13,188 nt of DNA. Origin: Pseudomonadota bacterium. Its GTDB lineage: Bacteria; Pseudomonadota; Alphaproteobacteria; Rhizobiales; Xanthobacteraceae. The notes under the pieces are model-generated. The model was not told where the DNA came from. It saw nothing but the letters and a program-made list of their open reading frames with translations, and made no database searches. Both the position numbers and the translations under genes were made by a program. How positions within the stretch are numbered: the stretch's first letter is position 1; each line of letters opens with the position of its first letter. Of the stretch, positions 1 through 5,414 are shown one piece after another. The stretch lies in the NCBI GenBank assembly GCA_023434095.1, contig JAEYTJ010000039.1, positions 1 through 13,188 on the forward strand. The letters are read 5' to 3'.

Positions 1-315
1 GAGCAGGGCGGCGTTGAAGGGCCGCCCGCTGTCGTGCGTCAGCGCCATGCCGAACAGCACCGCCGCGCTGCTATCCATCGCCGCTGCCCGCATGGCCGTG
101 ACCGTCGGCCCGTCCAGGCCCTCGGCCAGCCCGGCCCAGTCGCCGGGCGCTTCCGCCGCGACATAGGGAAGGGCGAAGAGTTCGGGCAGCACGACGAGGC
201 CGGCCCCGGCGCGGGCGGCCTCGGCAATGCCGGCCTCCGCCTCCTGCCAGAGCGGCGCGGGGTCGCGGCCCGCCGGGCCGATAGGCAGGGCGGCGGCGAG
301 GAACGGGGCGGCCAT
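1..315 (-). CDS. Carbon-nitrogen hydrolase (nitrilase superfamily), N-terminal part
   Basis: The first 105 residues of a nitrilase-superfamily hydrolase are present; the left edge of the window cuts off the rest. The visible part has the first β-strand and helix of the fold and the motif VVLPELF, with Glu45 as the expected catalytic glutamate. The later Lys and Cys of the Glu-Lys-Cys triad lie outside the window. Family members cleave the C–N bond of amides, carbamoyl compounds or nitriles, usually in the cytoplasm. The start ATG (313–315) is five bases after the stop codon of the upstream ABC ATPase gene, so it is almost certainly the last visible gene of that operon. This suggests that it acts on the imported compound or a product of it. 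Amidase or N-carbamoyl hydrolase activity is more likely than true nitrilase, but the subfamily cannot be set from this fragment. Confidence 0.85.
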   Translation of the reverse strand, partial: MAAPFLAAALPIGPAGRDPAPLWQEAEAGIAEAARAGAGLVVLPELFALPYVAAEAPGDWAGLAEGLDGPTVTAMRAAAMDSSAAVLFGMALTHDSGRPFNAALL

Positions 316-320
316 GGCGC

Positions 321-1109
321 CTACACCGCCTCCTGCTCGGCGAAGGCGCGGTCCACCTCGTCGGCGAGCAGCTCGGTGAACATGTCGCGATAGGCGTGGT
401 AGCGCGGATCGCGCGATTCGCGCGGGCGCGGCAGGTCGATGGGCACGATGGTCTTCACCCGGCCGGGGCGCGAGGTGAACACCACCACCCGGTCGGCCAG
501 CGAGATCGCCTCGTCGATGGAATGGGTGACCAGCAGGATCGAGGCGCCGCTGTCGCGCCAGATCTGCAAGAGAAAGTCCTGCATGCGGGCGCGGGTCTGC
601 ACGTCGAGCGCGGCGAAGGGCTCGTCCATCATCAGCACTTTGGGCCGCATGGCGAGCGCCCGCGCGCAGGCGGCACGCTGGCGCATGCCGCCGGAAAGCT
701 CGTCCGGCTTCTTGTCCAGCATGTCGCCGAGGCCGACGCGCCTGAGCGTCTCCACCGCGATCTCGCGACGCTTCACCGGCTGCACATGCTGCACAGCGAG
801 GCCGAAGGCGACATTGTCGGCGATGGTGAGCCAGGGAAACAGCGAGGCTTCCTGGAAGATCAGCCCGCGCTCGGCGGACGGCCCGGCGACCTCCTCGCCG
901 TCGCAGGCGATGCTGCCGCCGGAGACCTCCTCCAGCCCGGCGATCATATAGAGCAGGGTGGACTTGCCGCAGCCCGACGGGCCGAGCAGCACGATGAACT
1001 CGCCCGGCGCGACATCGAAGCTGAGATCGTCCAGCGCCAGCACCGGAGCGCGACCCTCGGGCGTCCAGCGCTTGGAGACCGACTGGATGGAGACGGCAGG
1101 GCGGCTCAT
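321..1109 (-). CDS. ABC transporter ATP-binding protein, NitT/TauT (SsuB/TauB) type
   Basis: This 262-residue cytoplasmic ATPase powers the importer formed with the next two genes upstream. All nucleotide-binding motifs are intact: Walker A GPSGCGKS at 43–50, Q-loop Gln86, signature LSGGMRQR at 138–145, Walker B VLMMDEP at 158–164 with Asp162 and Glu163, and H-loop His196. Its length and the FPWLT stretch after the Q-loop are typical of the nitrate/sulfonate/taurine group, which also carries pyrimidine precursors, aromatic acids and cyanate. The same frame stays open upstream to 2084, but that part is out of frame with the permease. The ATG at 1107–1109 overlaps the permease stop by four bases (ATGA), the normal coupled arrangement. 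The hydrolase gene follows after five bases. Confidence 0.95.
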   Translation of the reverse strand: MSRPAVSIQSVSKRWTPEGRAPVLALDDLSFDVAPGEFIVLLGPSGCGKSTLLYMIAGLEEVSGGSIACDGEEVAGPSAERGLIFQEASLFPWLTIADNVAFGLAVQHVQPVKRREIAVETLRRVGLGDMLDKKPDELSGGMRQRAACARALAMRPKVLMMDEPFAALDVQTRARMQDFLLQIWRDSGASILLVTHSIDEAISLADRVVVFTSRPGRVKTIVPIDLPRPRESRDPRYHAYRDMFTELLADEVDRAFAEQEAV

Positions 1110-2026
1110 CTGGCGGCTCCCTGGTTCGGGGCGATCCACCAGAGCATCCGGTTCTGGACCTGCCGCAGGGCGAAGTCCGAGAGGAAGCCGAGCAGGCCGA
1201 TGATCGCCATGGTGAAGAAGACGAGCTTGGCGTTGAAGGTGGAGCGCGCCATGGAGGTGATCTGGCCAAGGCCGGTGCCGACCCCGACCGTCTCGGCGAT
1301 CAGCACCACCATCCAGGCGGCGAACAGGTTGAGCCGCAGCGTCATGAACAGGCTGGGCAGGATGGCGGGCAGGATGACCTTCCAGAAGGTCTGGCGCTGG
1401 CTGGCGCCCATGATGCGGGCGACATGGATGTAGTTCTTCGGCACGCTTTCGATCTGCGCTCCGGTGGAAAGCACGATGGCGAAGAACACGGTGATAAAGA
1501 CGAGGAAGATCGCCGGCACGTCGCCTATGCCGAAGACGAAGATGGCGACCGGCAGCCAGGCCACCGGCGAGATCGGCGCCAGCAGCAGGATGGTCGGCAG
1601 CAACAGGTTGCGCAGAATCCGCACATAATGGATCGCCGCACCCACCGCGACGCCGCAGGCGAAGCCGAGGCTGAGGCCGACCAGCACACGCAGCGTGGTC
1701 GAGCCCATGGTGAAGAGCAGCGGCCAGACGCCGCCGCCCGTGGCCACCGAGCCGATGCGGTTGGAACGGTCGAAGAATTTCAGCGTGCCGGGAATGTCGG
1801 AGAGGAACATGTGCGGCGGTGGCAGCAGCAGCGGGTTCAGCATGCCGAAGAACCACAGCGCCTCCCACAGGCCGGCGAACAGGCCGACCGAGACCAGCCC
1901 CCAGCCGATGGCGGCGAGGCGGCGGCGCAGGGCGGGCGAGAGAAGCGGCGACTTCATTTTCGGCGCCGGGCGCCCGGCCCCGGCCTCGCCGAGGCGTGTC
2001 TGCCCGGCATCTGCGGTCATCGTCAT
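1106..2026 (-). CDS. ABC transporter permease, NitT/TauT (SsuC/TauC) type
   Basis: This 306-residue inner-membrane permease belongs to the BPD_transp_1 family and should act as a dimer. Hydrophobic segments lie near residues 38–62, 103–131, 138–160, 160–187, 222–245 and 264–285, giving about six helices. The cytoplasmic coupling loop (EAA-like motif) is at about 201–224, with MGAS at 206–209 and the LPAILP stretch at 219–224; it would contact the ATPase. The N-terminal 30 residues are polar and Pro/Ala-rich. The ATG at 2024–2026 has AGGA four bases upstream; a second ATG six bases in is possible but spaced less well. The gene overlaps the ATPase start by four bases and is separated from the binding-protein gene by 158 bases that contain two strong hairpins. 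Confidence 0.94.
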   Translation of the reverse strand: MTMTADAGQTRLGEAGAGRPAPKMKSPLLSPALRRRLAAIGWGLVSVGLFAGLWEALWFFGMLNPLLLPPPHMFLSDIPGTLKFFDRSNRIGSVATGGGVWPLLFTMGSTTLRVLVGLSLGFACGVAVGAAIHYVRILRNLLLPTILLLAPISPVAWLPVAIFVFGIGDVPAIFLVFITVFFAIVLSTGAQIESVPKNYIHVARIMGASQRQTFWKVILPAILPSLFMTLRLNLFAAWMVVLIAETVGVGTGLGQITSMARSTFNAKLVFFTMAIIGLLGFLSDFALRQVQNRMLWWIAPNQGAAR

Positions 2027-2080
2027 GGCGTCCTTCCAGTGAAGCGGGGCTGGGCCGGACCCAGTCCCCGGATGGCACGC

Positions 2081-2109
2081 CCACGGGCCGCGCCGCGGCG
2101 CGCCCGTGG
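2081..2109. repeat. GC-rich hairpin in the binding-protein/permease gap
   Basis: CCACGGGC (2081–2088) is the perfect reverse complement of GCCCGTGG (2102–2109). The segment between them contains the 12-base palindrome GCGCCGCGGCGC (2090–2101), so the whole can fold into one long stem with a bulged C. It lies between the stop of the binding-protein gene and the start of the permease gene. No T-run follows on the minus strand, so it does not look like a complete intrinsic terminator. It could slow ribosomes or RNases or attenuate transcription. Confidence 0.6.
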
Positions 2110-2150
2110 AGAGGCTCGGCGTAGGGCCGGGGCGGCGCGGGCCCTCGGCT

Positions 2151-2178
2151 CGGCCCTCTCCCGGCGGGGAGAGGGCCG
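2151..2178. repeat. 12-bp perfect stem-loop just after the binding-protein gene
   Basis: CGGCCCTCTCCC (2151–2162) and GGGAGAGGGCCG (2167–2178) form a perfect 12-base stem with a GGCG loop. It starts six bases downstream of the binding-protein stop codon on the minus strand and has no T-run behind it. In importer operons such a hairpin often protects the binding-protein mRNA 3' end, so that this protein exceeds the permease; that role is inferred here. The CCCTCTCCC/GGGAGAGGG core also resembles dispersed palindromic repeats found between genes in many GC-rich proteobacteria, so it may be one copy of a genomic repeat. Confidence 0.7.
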
Positions 2179-2184
2179 CCGGGC

Positions 2185-3243
2185 TCAGGCGGACTTCAGC
2201 TTGAGGCCGTCATAGAGCGACTTGTTGGCGGCGATCACCGTCTCCAGCAGGCTCCAGTCGAAAGCGCCCTGGTCGGGCAGCTTCTTGACGTAGCCGAGTT
2301 CCATCATCGACTGGCCGCGATCGATGATGAACTGGGTCTGGTTGCGCTGGTCGACGACGATGGGCTGCTTGTTGGAGGCGTCCTCGGCCGCTTCCATGCT
2401 GGTCTTGTAGTACTTGCCGACCGTGTCCTTGAGCGCGGCCTGCTTGTCGGCCTCGGCCTGCGACTGGGCGACCAGGAGCGCCTTGATCACCGCCTTGACC
2501 GCCGCCGGGTTGCTTTCCAGCAGCGGGGTGCGCACCGCGAGGACGCAGTCCGAATAGCCCTTGCCGTAGACGTCGGTGCCGTCCGAGAGCACCTTCGCGC
2601 CCTTGCGGCCGAGCACGCATTGCGAGGCATAGGGCTCGATGTGGCAGATGGCGTCGATGGCGCCGGCCATGAAGGCTTGGGCGAGTTCCGGCGAGGTGTC
2701 GAGATACTTGATCTGGACGTCGTTGAAGGAAAGCCCGGCCTTCTTCAGGTAATCATAGGGCAGCACTTCCAGCGTGTCGGCCTGGAAGGTGCCGAAGGTC
2801 TTGCCCTTGAGGTCGGCCGCGGAATTGATGCCTTCCTTGGCGACGATCATGCACCCTTCGACGCCGCCGCCGGCGACGATCTTCACCGGCGCGCCGGCAT
2901 CGTAGAGCGTCATGAAGTTCGAATAGGGGATCATCGACATGTCGACGAGACCCGCGCCGAACATGGTGGTGATCTCGGTGTTGGACGGGGTCACCACGAA
3001 TTCGAGATCGACGCCGTCCGCCTTGGTCAGTTCCCGCTCCTTGGCGACGAAGATGCCCATATTGCAGAAGCCGGAGCCGTGCGTCGCCTTGATGGTGGTC
3101 TCGGCGGCGCGCGCTGCGTTCGGGGCCAGCAGACCCGCCAGCGAGGCCGGCAGCGCGATGGTGGCCGCCGCGCCCGCGACCGAGGTCTTCAGGAAGCTGC
3201 GGCGCGAGAAGTTACGATAGAAGGTGCCGTCACGATCACACAT
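2185..3243 (-). CDS. Tat-exported ABC substrate-binding protein, NMT1/SsuA-like
   Basis: This 352-residue periplasmic binding protein captures the solute for the importer encoded downstream. The N-terminus has a twin-arginine motif, SRRSFLK at 13–19, then a hydrophobic run from about 20 to 40 and an Ala-rich cleavage site near NAARAAE (42–48). It should therefore be exported folded by Tat. The mature part follows the NMT1/THI5-like plan: an N-terminal GFCNMGIFVAKE segment, a FGAGLVDMSMIPYS stretch and the KGKTFGT strand. These proteins bind small organic acids, sulfonates, pyrimidines, hydantoins or nitrate; the ligand cannot be read from the sequence. ATG 3241–3243 is chosen because GGAGGGG precedes it and puts the twin arginines near the start. 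The frame stays open upstream to 3330, but without such a site. The gene is first in the operon. Confidence 0.93.
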   Translation of the reverse strand: MCDRDGTFYRNFSRRSFLKTSVAGAAATIALPASLAGLLAPNAARAAETTIKATHGSGFCNMGIFVAKERELTKADGVDLEFVVTPSNTEITTMFGAGLVDMSMIPYSNFMTLYDAGAPVKIVAGGGVEGCMIVAKEGINSAADLKGKTFGTFQADTLEVLPYDYLKKAGLSFNDVQIKYLDTSPELAQAFMAGAIDAICHIEPYASQCVLGRKGAKVLSDGTDVYGKGYSDCVLAVRTPLLESNPAAVKAVIKALLVAQSQAEADKQAALKDTVGKYYKTSMEAAEDASNKQPIVVDQRNQTQFIIDRGQSMMELGYVKKLPDQGAFDWSLLETVIAANKSLYDGLKLKSA

Positions 3244-3391
3244 GATCCCCTCCGGATCTTGAGAACCGATACGACCCCGCCTTGCAGCCCGCTCGTTGTC
3301 GAACTGTAGATCACGCCGCCACGGTTGCATGCCGCAGCAACGGAACCCGCAGACGGGATCACGATGATGGGCACGCCAACCCGAAAGAGCA

Positions 3392-3427
3392 TTTTCGCCC
3401 TGCGCTACACCACAGGTGCGGCGAAAA
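3392..3427 (-). other. Leader stem-loop at the predicted 5' end of the transporter mRNA
   Basis: TTTTCGCC (3392–3399) and GGCGAAAA (3420–3427) are perfect 8-base inverted arms separated by 20 bases. On the minus strand the dyad begins seven bases after the predicted -10 box (3435–3440), that is at about +1 of the transcript. Its second arm overlaps an AGGGCGAAAATG stretch, which would be a ribosome site and start for a 67-codon leader frame (3189–3392). That frame overlaps the binding-protein start out of frame. The dyad could be an RNA stem-loop or a DNA operator over the start of transcription. Confidence 0.4.
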
Positions 3428-3434
3428 CATCCGC

Positions 3435-3462
3435 ACTATACGAGGCCAATACAGACGACCAA
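3435..3462 (-). promoter_or_regulatory. Candidate sigma-70-type promoter for the transporter operon
   Basis: Read on the minus strand, TTGGTC (3457–3462) and TATAGT (3435–3440) are spaced by 16 bases, close to the housekeeping consensus. Transcription would start near 3428 and leave a leader of about 185 bases before the binding-protein ATG. The CGCTCAT array lies just upstream, where an activator or a competing repressor would bind. The match is by eye only. Confidence 0.45.
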
Positions 3463-3484
3463 GCGCAAATAAGCGTCACAACTT

Positions 3485-3522
3485 CGCTCATTTTGACCAA
3501 GAAATGAGCGCAATACGCTCAT
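3485..3522. promoter_or_regulatory. Triple CGCTCAT operator-like array
   Basis: CGCTCAT occurs at 3485–3491, inverted as ATGAGCG at 3504–3510, and again direct at 3516–3522. The first pair extends to a perfect 9-base inverted repeat, CGCTCATTT (3485–3493) and AAATGAGCG (3502–3510), with an 8-base spacer. The second pair has 7-base arms and a 5-base spacer and shares the middle copy. The array begins 23 bases upstream of the candidate transporter -35 box. Three half-sites in 38 bases suggest cooperative binding of a dimeric regulator; which one is not known. Confidence 0.55.
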
Positions 3523-3582
3523 CTCTTCGCACGCCTGCCGTTTGATGCGGCCCGAAGCCCGCGCCCGACCGCCTGCGCCGCA

Positions 3583-3632
3583 AGCGGTCCGGATGCGTTC
3601 CCGATCCCCGGCGACCGGCGGGACGGACCGCT
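3583..3632. repeat. 9-bp inverted repeat with 32-base spacer
   Basis: AGCGGTCCG (3583–3591) is the exact reverse complement of CGGACCGCT (3624–3632). It sits in the GC-rich centre of the divergent spacer, far from both candidate promoters. In such GC-rich DNA a 9-base match within 50 bases is only mildly unusual, and no T-run flanks it. It may have no function. Confidence 0.35.
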
Positions 3633-3766
3633 CAAGCGCGGCGCGCTCGACCGGACGGGCCCCGCGGCCCCCTTCGCGATAGCCGGCTAACGCTCCCTTC
3701 GAAGCGGCGGCGGCCTCACGCTTGGCAGGCAGTAGATGACGCCTCGCGGGCCGGCGCAATAATTTT

Positions 3767-3783
3767 TTGTATGTTGAATACAA
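3767..3783. promoter_or_regulatory. TTGTAT-N5-ATACAA dyad, candidate GntR/FCD operator
   Basis: TTGTAT (3767–3772) and ATACAA (3778–3783) are perfect 6-base arms with a 5-base spacer, in the most AT-rich patch of the spacer. FCD-type GntR regulators commonly bind short TTGTATACAA-like dyads, and the regulator gene starts 107 bases downstream. The dyad lies about 40 bases upstream of the candidate -10 TATAAT for that gene. Autoregulation, and shared control of the divergent transporter operon, are plausible inferences. The 5-base spacer is wider than in the classic sites. Confidence 0.5.
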
Positions 3784-3797
3784 TTTACTCCAAGCGC

Positions 3798-3826
3798 CTA
3801 TTATCACGTCAGAATGTGTCTATAAT
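3798..3826 (+). promoter_or_regulatory. Candidate promoter of the GntR–racemase operon
   Basis: A perfect -10 hexamer, TATAAT, is at 3821–3826. Seventeen bases upstream the -35 position (3798–3803) reads CTATTA, a poor match, so the promoter may be weak or need an activator. Transcription would start near 3833, giving a leader of about 57 bases to the regulator ATG. A second pairing, TTGAAT (3774–3779) with TATTAT (3799–3804) at 19 bases, would overlap the dyad and so be directly repressible. Confidence 0.4.
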
Positions 3827-3889
3827 TGCAGCGACGGGACAGCTTATCGCGGCACGCCCGCGTGCTAGGATCGGCGAGGGACGGAACAG

Positions 3890-4618
3890 ATGGACACACC
3901 ACGCAAGCGGGGGCGCCCGCGCAAGCTGCGCCCGGTCGACAGTGCCGGAACGGAGCGGCTCAGCCGCGCCGGCCTGCACGAACACGCCGCGCGTCAGATG
4001 CGGGAGATGATCGTCACCGGCGCGCTGGCGGCGGGCGCGCCCATCGTCGAGGCGGATTTGTGCGAGCGGCTCGGTATTTCCCGTACGCCGCTGCGCGAAG
4101 CGGTGAAGATGCTGGCGGCGCAGGGACTGGTGGAGCTGCGGCCCAACCGCAGCGCCCGCATCGCCCCCTTCGACGCCGCCCACATCACCGAGCTGTTCGA
4201 GGCGCTGAGCAATGTCGAGCGGATCGCCGCCGAATATGCCGCCCAGCGCCTGAGCGCGCGCGGCATCGCCCATCTGCGCGAGCTTCAGGAGACGATGGAG
4301 GCGCATTACCGCAACGGCGACCTCGCCGCCTATTTCGCGGTCAACCAGGCCATTCACAGCGCCATCCTCGCCGGCGCGCACAATGCCACGCTGGTCGAAA
4401 TGCATGGCTGGCTGTTCGCACGCGCCGAGCGGGCCCGCTATTTCGCGCTCGGCGCCCATGCGCGCTGGGCCGAATCGATCGAGGAGCACCGCGCCATCCT
4501 TGCCGCGCTGGAGGCGCGCCAGTCCGACACCGCCGGCCGGCTGCTCGCCGCCCATGTCATGCATACGGGCACGGGCGTGCTGGCGCGGCTCGCCGCCACC
4601 GCCGGCGCCGCTGCCTAG
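3890..4618 (+). CDS. GntR-family regulator, FadR/VanR (FCD) type, with AT-hook-like N-terminus
   Basis: This 242-residue cytoplasmic DNA-binding regulator should respond to a small carboxylate or related ligand. The winged helix is at about 30–92, with LCERLGISRTPLREAVKML (57–75) as the recognition helix region. The C-terminal all-helical FCD domain covers about 98–235. Its expected metal ligands appear as Asn152, His156, His200 and His222; Asn replaces the commoner Asp at the first. The N-terminus carries RKRGRPRK (5–12), a match to the AT-hook core RGRP, which is not a standard part of the family. GAGGGA eight bases before ATG 3890–3892 supports the start. The racemase-like gene follows after 11 bases, and the transporter operon is divergent, so local control of both is likely. 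Confidence 0.93.
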   Translation: MDTPRKRGRPRKLRPVDSAGTERLSRAGLHEHAARQMREMIVTGALAAGAPIVEADLCERLGISRTPLREAVKMLAAQGLVELRPNRSARIAPFDAAHITELFEALSNVERIAAEYAAQRLSARGIAHLRELQETMEAHYRNGDLAAYFAVNQAIHSAILAGAHNATLVEMHGWLFARAERARYFALGAHARWAESIEEHRAILAALEARQSDTAGRLLAAHVMHTGTGVLARLAATAGAAA

Positions 4619-4629
4619 GGATCCGTCTC

Positions 4630-5388
4630 GTGCGCCTTCTCGTGCTCAACCCGAACACCACCGAGGCGGTGACGCAGATGCTGCTCGCCGCCGCCCGCCC
4701 GGCCGTGGCTGCAGGCACCGAACTGACCGGCCTCACCGCCCCGCGCGGCGTGCCCTACATCGCCTCGCGCACCGAGGCGCAGCTCGGCGGGGCGGTGACG
4801 CTGGAGATGCTCGCCGAGCACCACCGCGGCTACGACGCCGCCATCGTCGCCGCCTTCGGCGATCCCGGCCTGCTGCCGGCGCGCGAACTGTTCGACCTGC
4901 CGATCCTCGGCATGGCGGAGGCGGCGATGCTGACCGCCTGCACGCTGGGCCAGCGCTTCAGCATCGTCACCTTCACCACCACCATGGCCAACTGGTATCA
5001 AGACACGGTGGACGCCTACCGGCTCTCCGGCCGCTGCGCCGGCATCCGCGCCCGCAGCCTGCCCTTCTCCGCCATCGAGAACGTGCAGGCGGAAATGGAG
5101 GAGGCCATCGCCGCGCTCGCCCGCGAGGCGGTGGAGGCCGACGGGGCGGATGTGGTGATCCTCGGCGGCGCGCCGCTCGCCGGGCTGGCGCCGCGCCTGC
5201 GGGCCGAGGTGCCGGTGCCGGTGGTCGACCCCATCGTCGCGGCGGTGAAGATGGCGGAGGCCGTCGTCACCCTCGCCCCGCGCAAGCCCGTGCTCGGCCG
5301 CTTCAGCCGGCCGCCGGCCAAGCCGACCACGGGGCTGGCGCCGGCGCTGGCCGCCCGCATCGAGCACCGCGACAGGCCGACGGGATAG
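4630..5388 (+). CDS. Asp/Glu/hydantoin racemase-family protein lacking both catalytic cysteines
   Basis: This 252-residue protein has the hydantoin/allantoin racemase (HyuE-like) fold. The N-terminal NPNTT (7–11) is the family hallmark, followed by FGDPGL (76–81), SIVTFTTTM (111–119) and VILGGAPLAGLA (176–187). Active members use two cysteines, one just before FGDPGL and one in LGCAG. Here those positions are Ala75 and Gly180; the only cysteines are Cys104 and Cys136, elsewhere. It therefore cannot use the two-thiol mechanism. It may be a non-racemase enzyme on the same fold, a binding protein or an inactive homologue. The start is GTG 4630–4632, with AGGGA eight bases upstream and 11 bases after the regulator stop; the frame is open further upstream, but inside the GntR gene. 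The last 35 residues are Pro/Arg-rich. The gene converges with the P-type ATPase. Confidence 0.88.
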   Translation: MRLLVLNPNTTEAVTQMLLAAARPAVAAGTELTGLTAPRGVPYIASRTEAQLGGAVTLEMLAEHHRGYDAAIVAAFGDPGLLPARELFDLPILGMAEAAMLTACTLGQRFSIVTFTTTMANWYQDTVDAYRLSGRCAGIRARSLPFSAIENVQAEMEEAIAALAREAVEADGADVVILGGAPLAGLAPRLRAEVPVPVVDPIVAAVKMAEAVVTLAPRKPVLGRFSRPPAKPTTGLAPALAARIEHRDRPTG

Positions 5389-5414
5389 GCCCTGCGGGGC
5401 AAGGCGCGCCGTGC

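Larger units (their letters stand above)
3244..3889. other. 646-bp divergent regulatory spacer
   Basis: This is the gap between the divergent binding-protein (minus) and GntR (plus) genes. It is unusually long for this compact window. Its two AT-richer patches, at 3390–3525 and 3755–3830, hold the promoter and operator candidates listed separately. The middle part, 3525–3755, is GC-rich and I see only a spaced inverted repeat in it. Short open frames of up to 123 codons exist, but none shows a recognisable domain, and they run through the promoter patches. I looked for TPP or guanidine riboswitch signatures ahead of the binding-protein gene and did not recognise any. Confidence 0.7.

Noticed and set aside
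321..2084. A 587-residue minus-strand frame that looks like a fusion of a long N-terminal domain to the ABC ATPase
   Set aside because: The upstream part is an out-of-frame reading of the permease gene. The permease and ATPase each have full-length proteins and overlap by only four bases.
3244..3434. A riboswitch (TPP or guanidine) ahead of the binding-protein gene
   Set aside because: I do not see the conserved core motifs of either class in the leader. Only simple inverted repeats are visible.
3282..3545. An 87-codon plus-strand frame in the same spacer
   Set aside because: It has no domain, overlaps the transporter leader and promoter on the other strand, and shows no coding-like composition.
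3436..3807. A 123-codon minus-strand frame in the divergent spacer
   Set aside because: No recognisable domain, no convincing ribosome site, and it runs through the TTGTAT dyad and the CGCTCAT array, which fit regulatory DNA better.
5389..5414. A bidirectional terminator between the convergent racemase-like and P-type ATPase genes
   Set aside because: Only a 4-base stem, GCCC/GGGC at 5389–5400, and the palindrome GGCGCGCC are present, with no T-run on either side.
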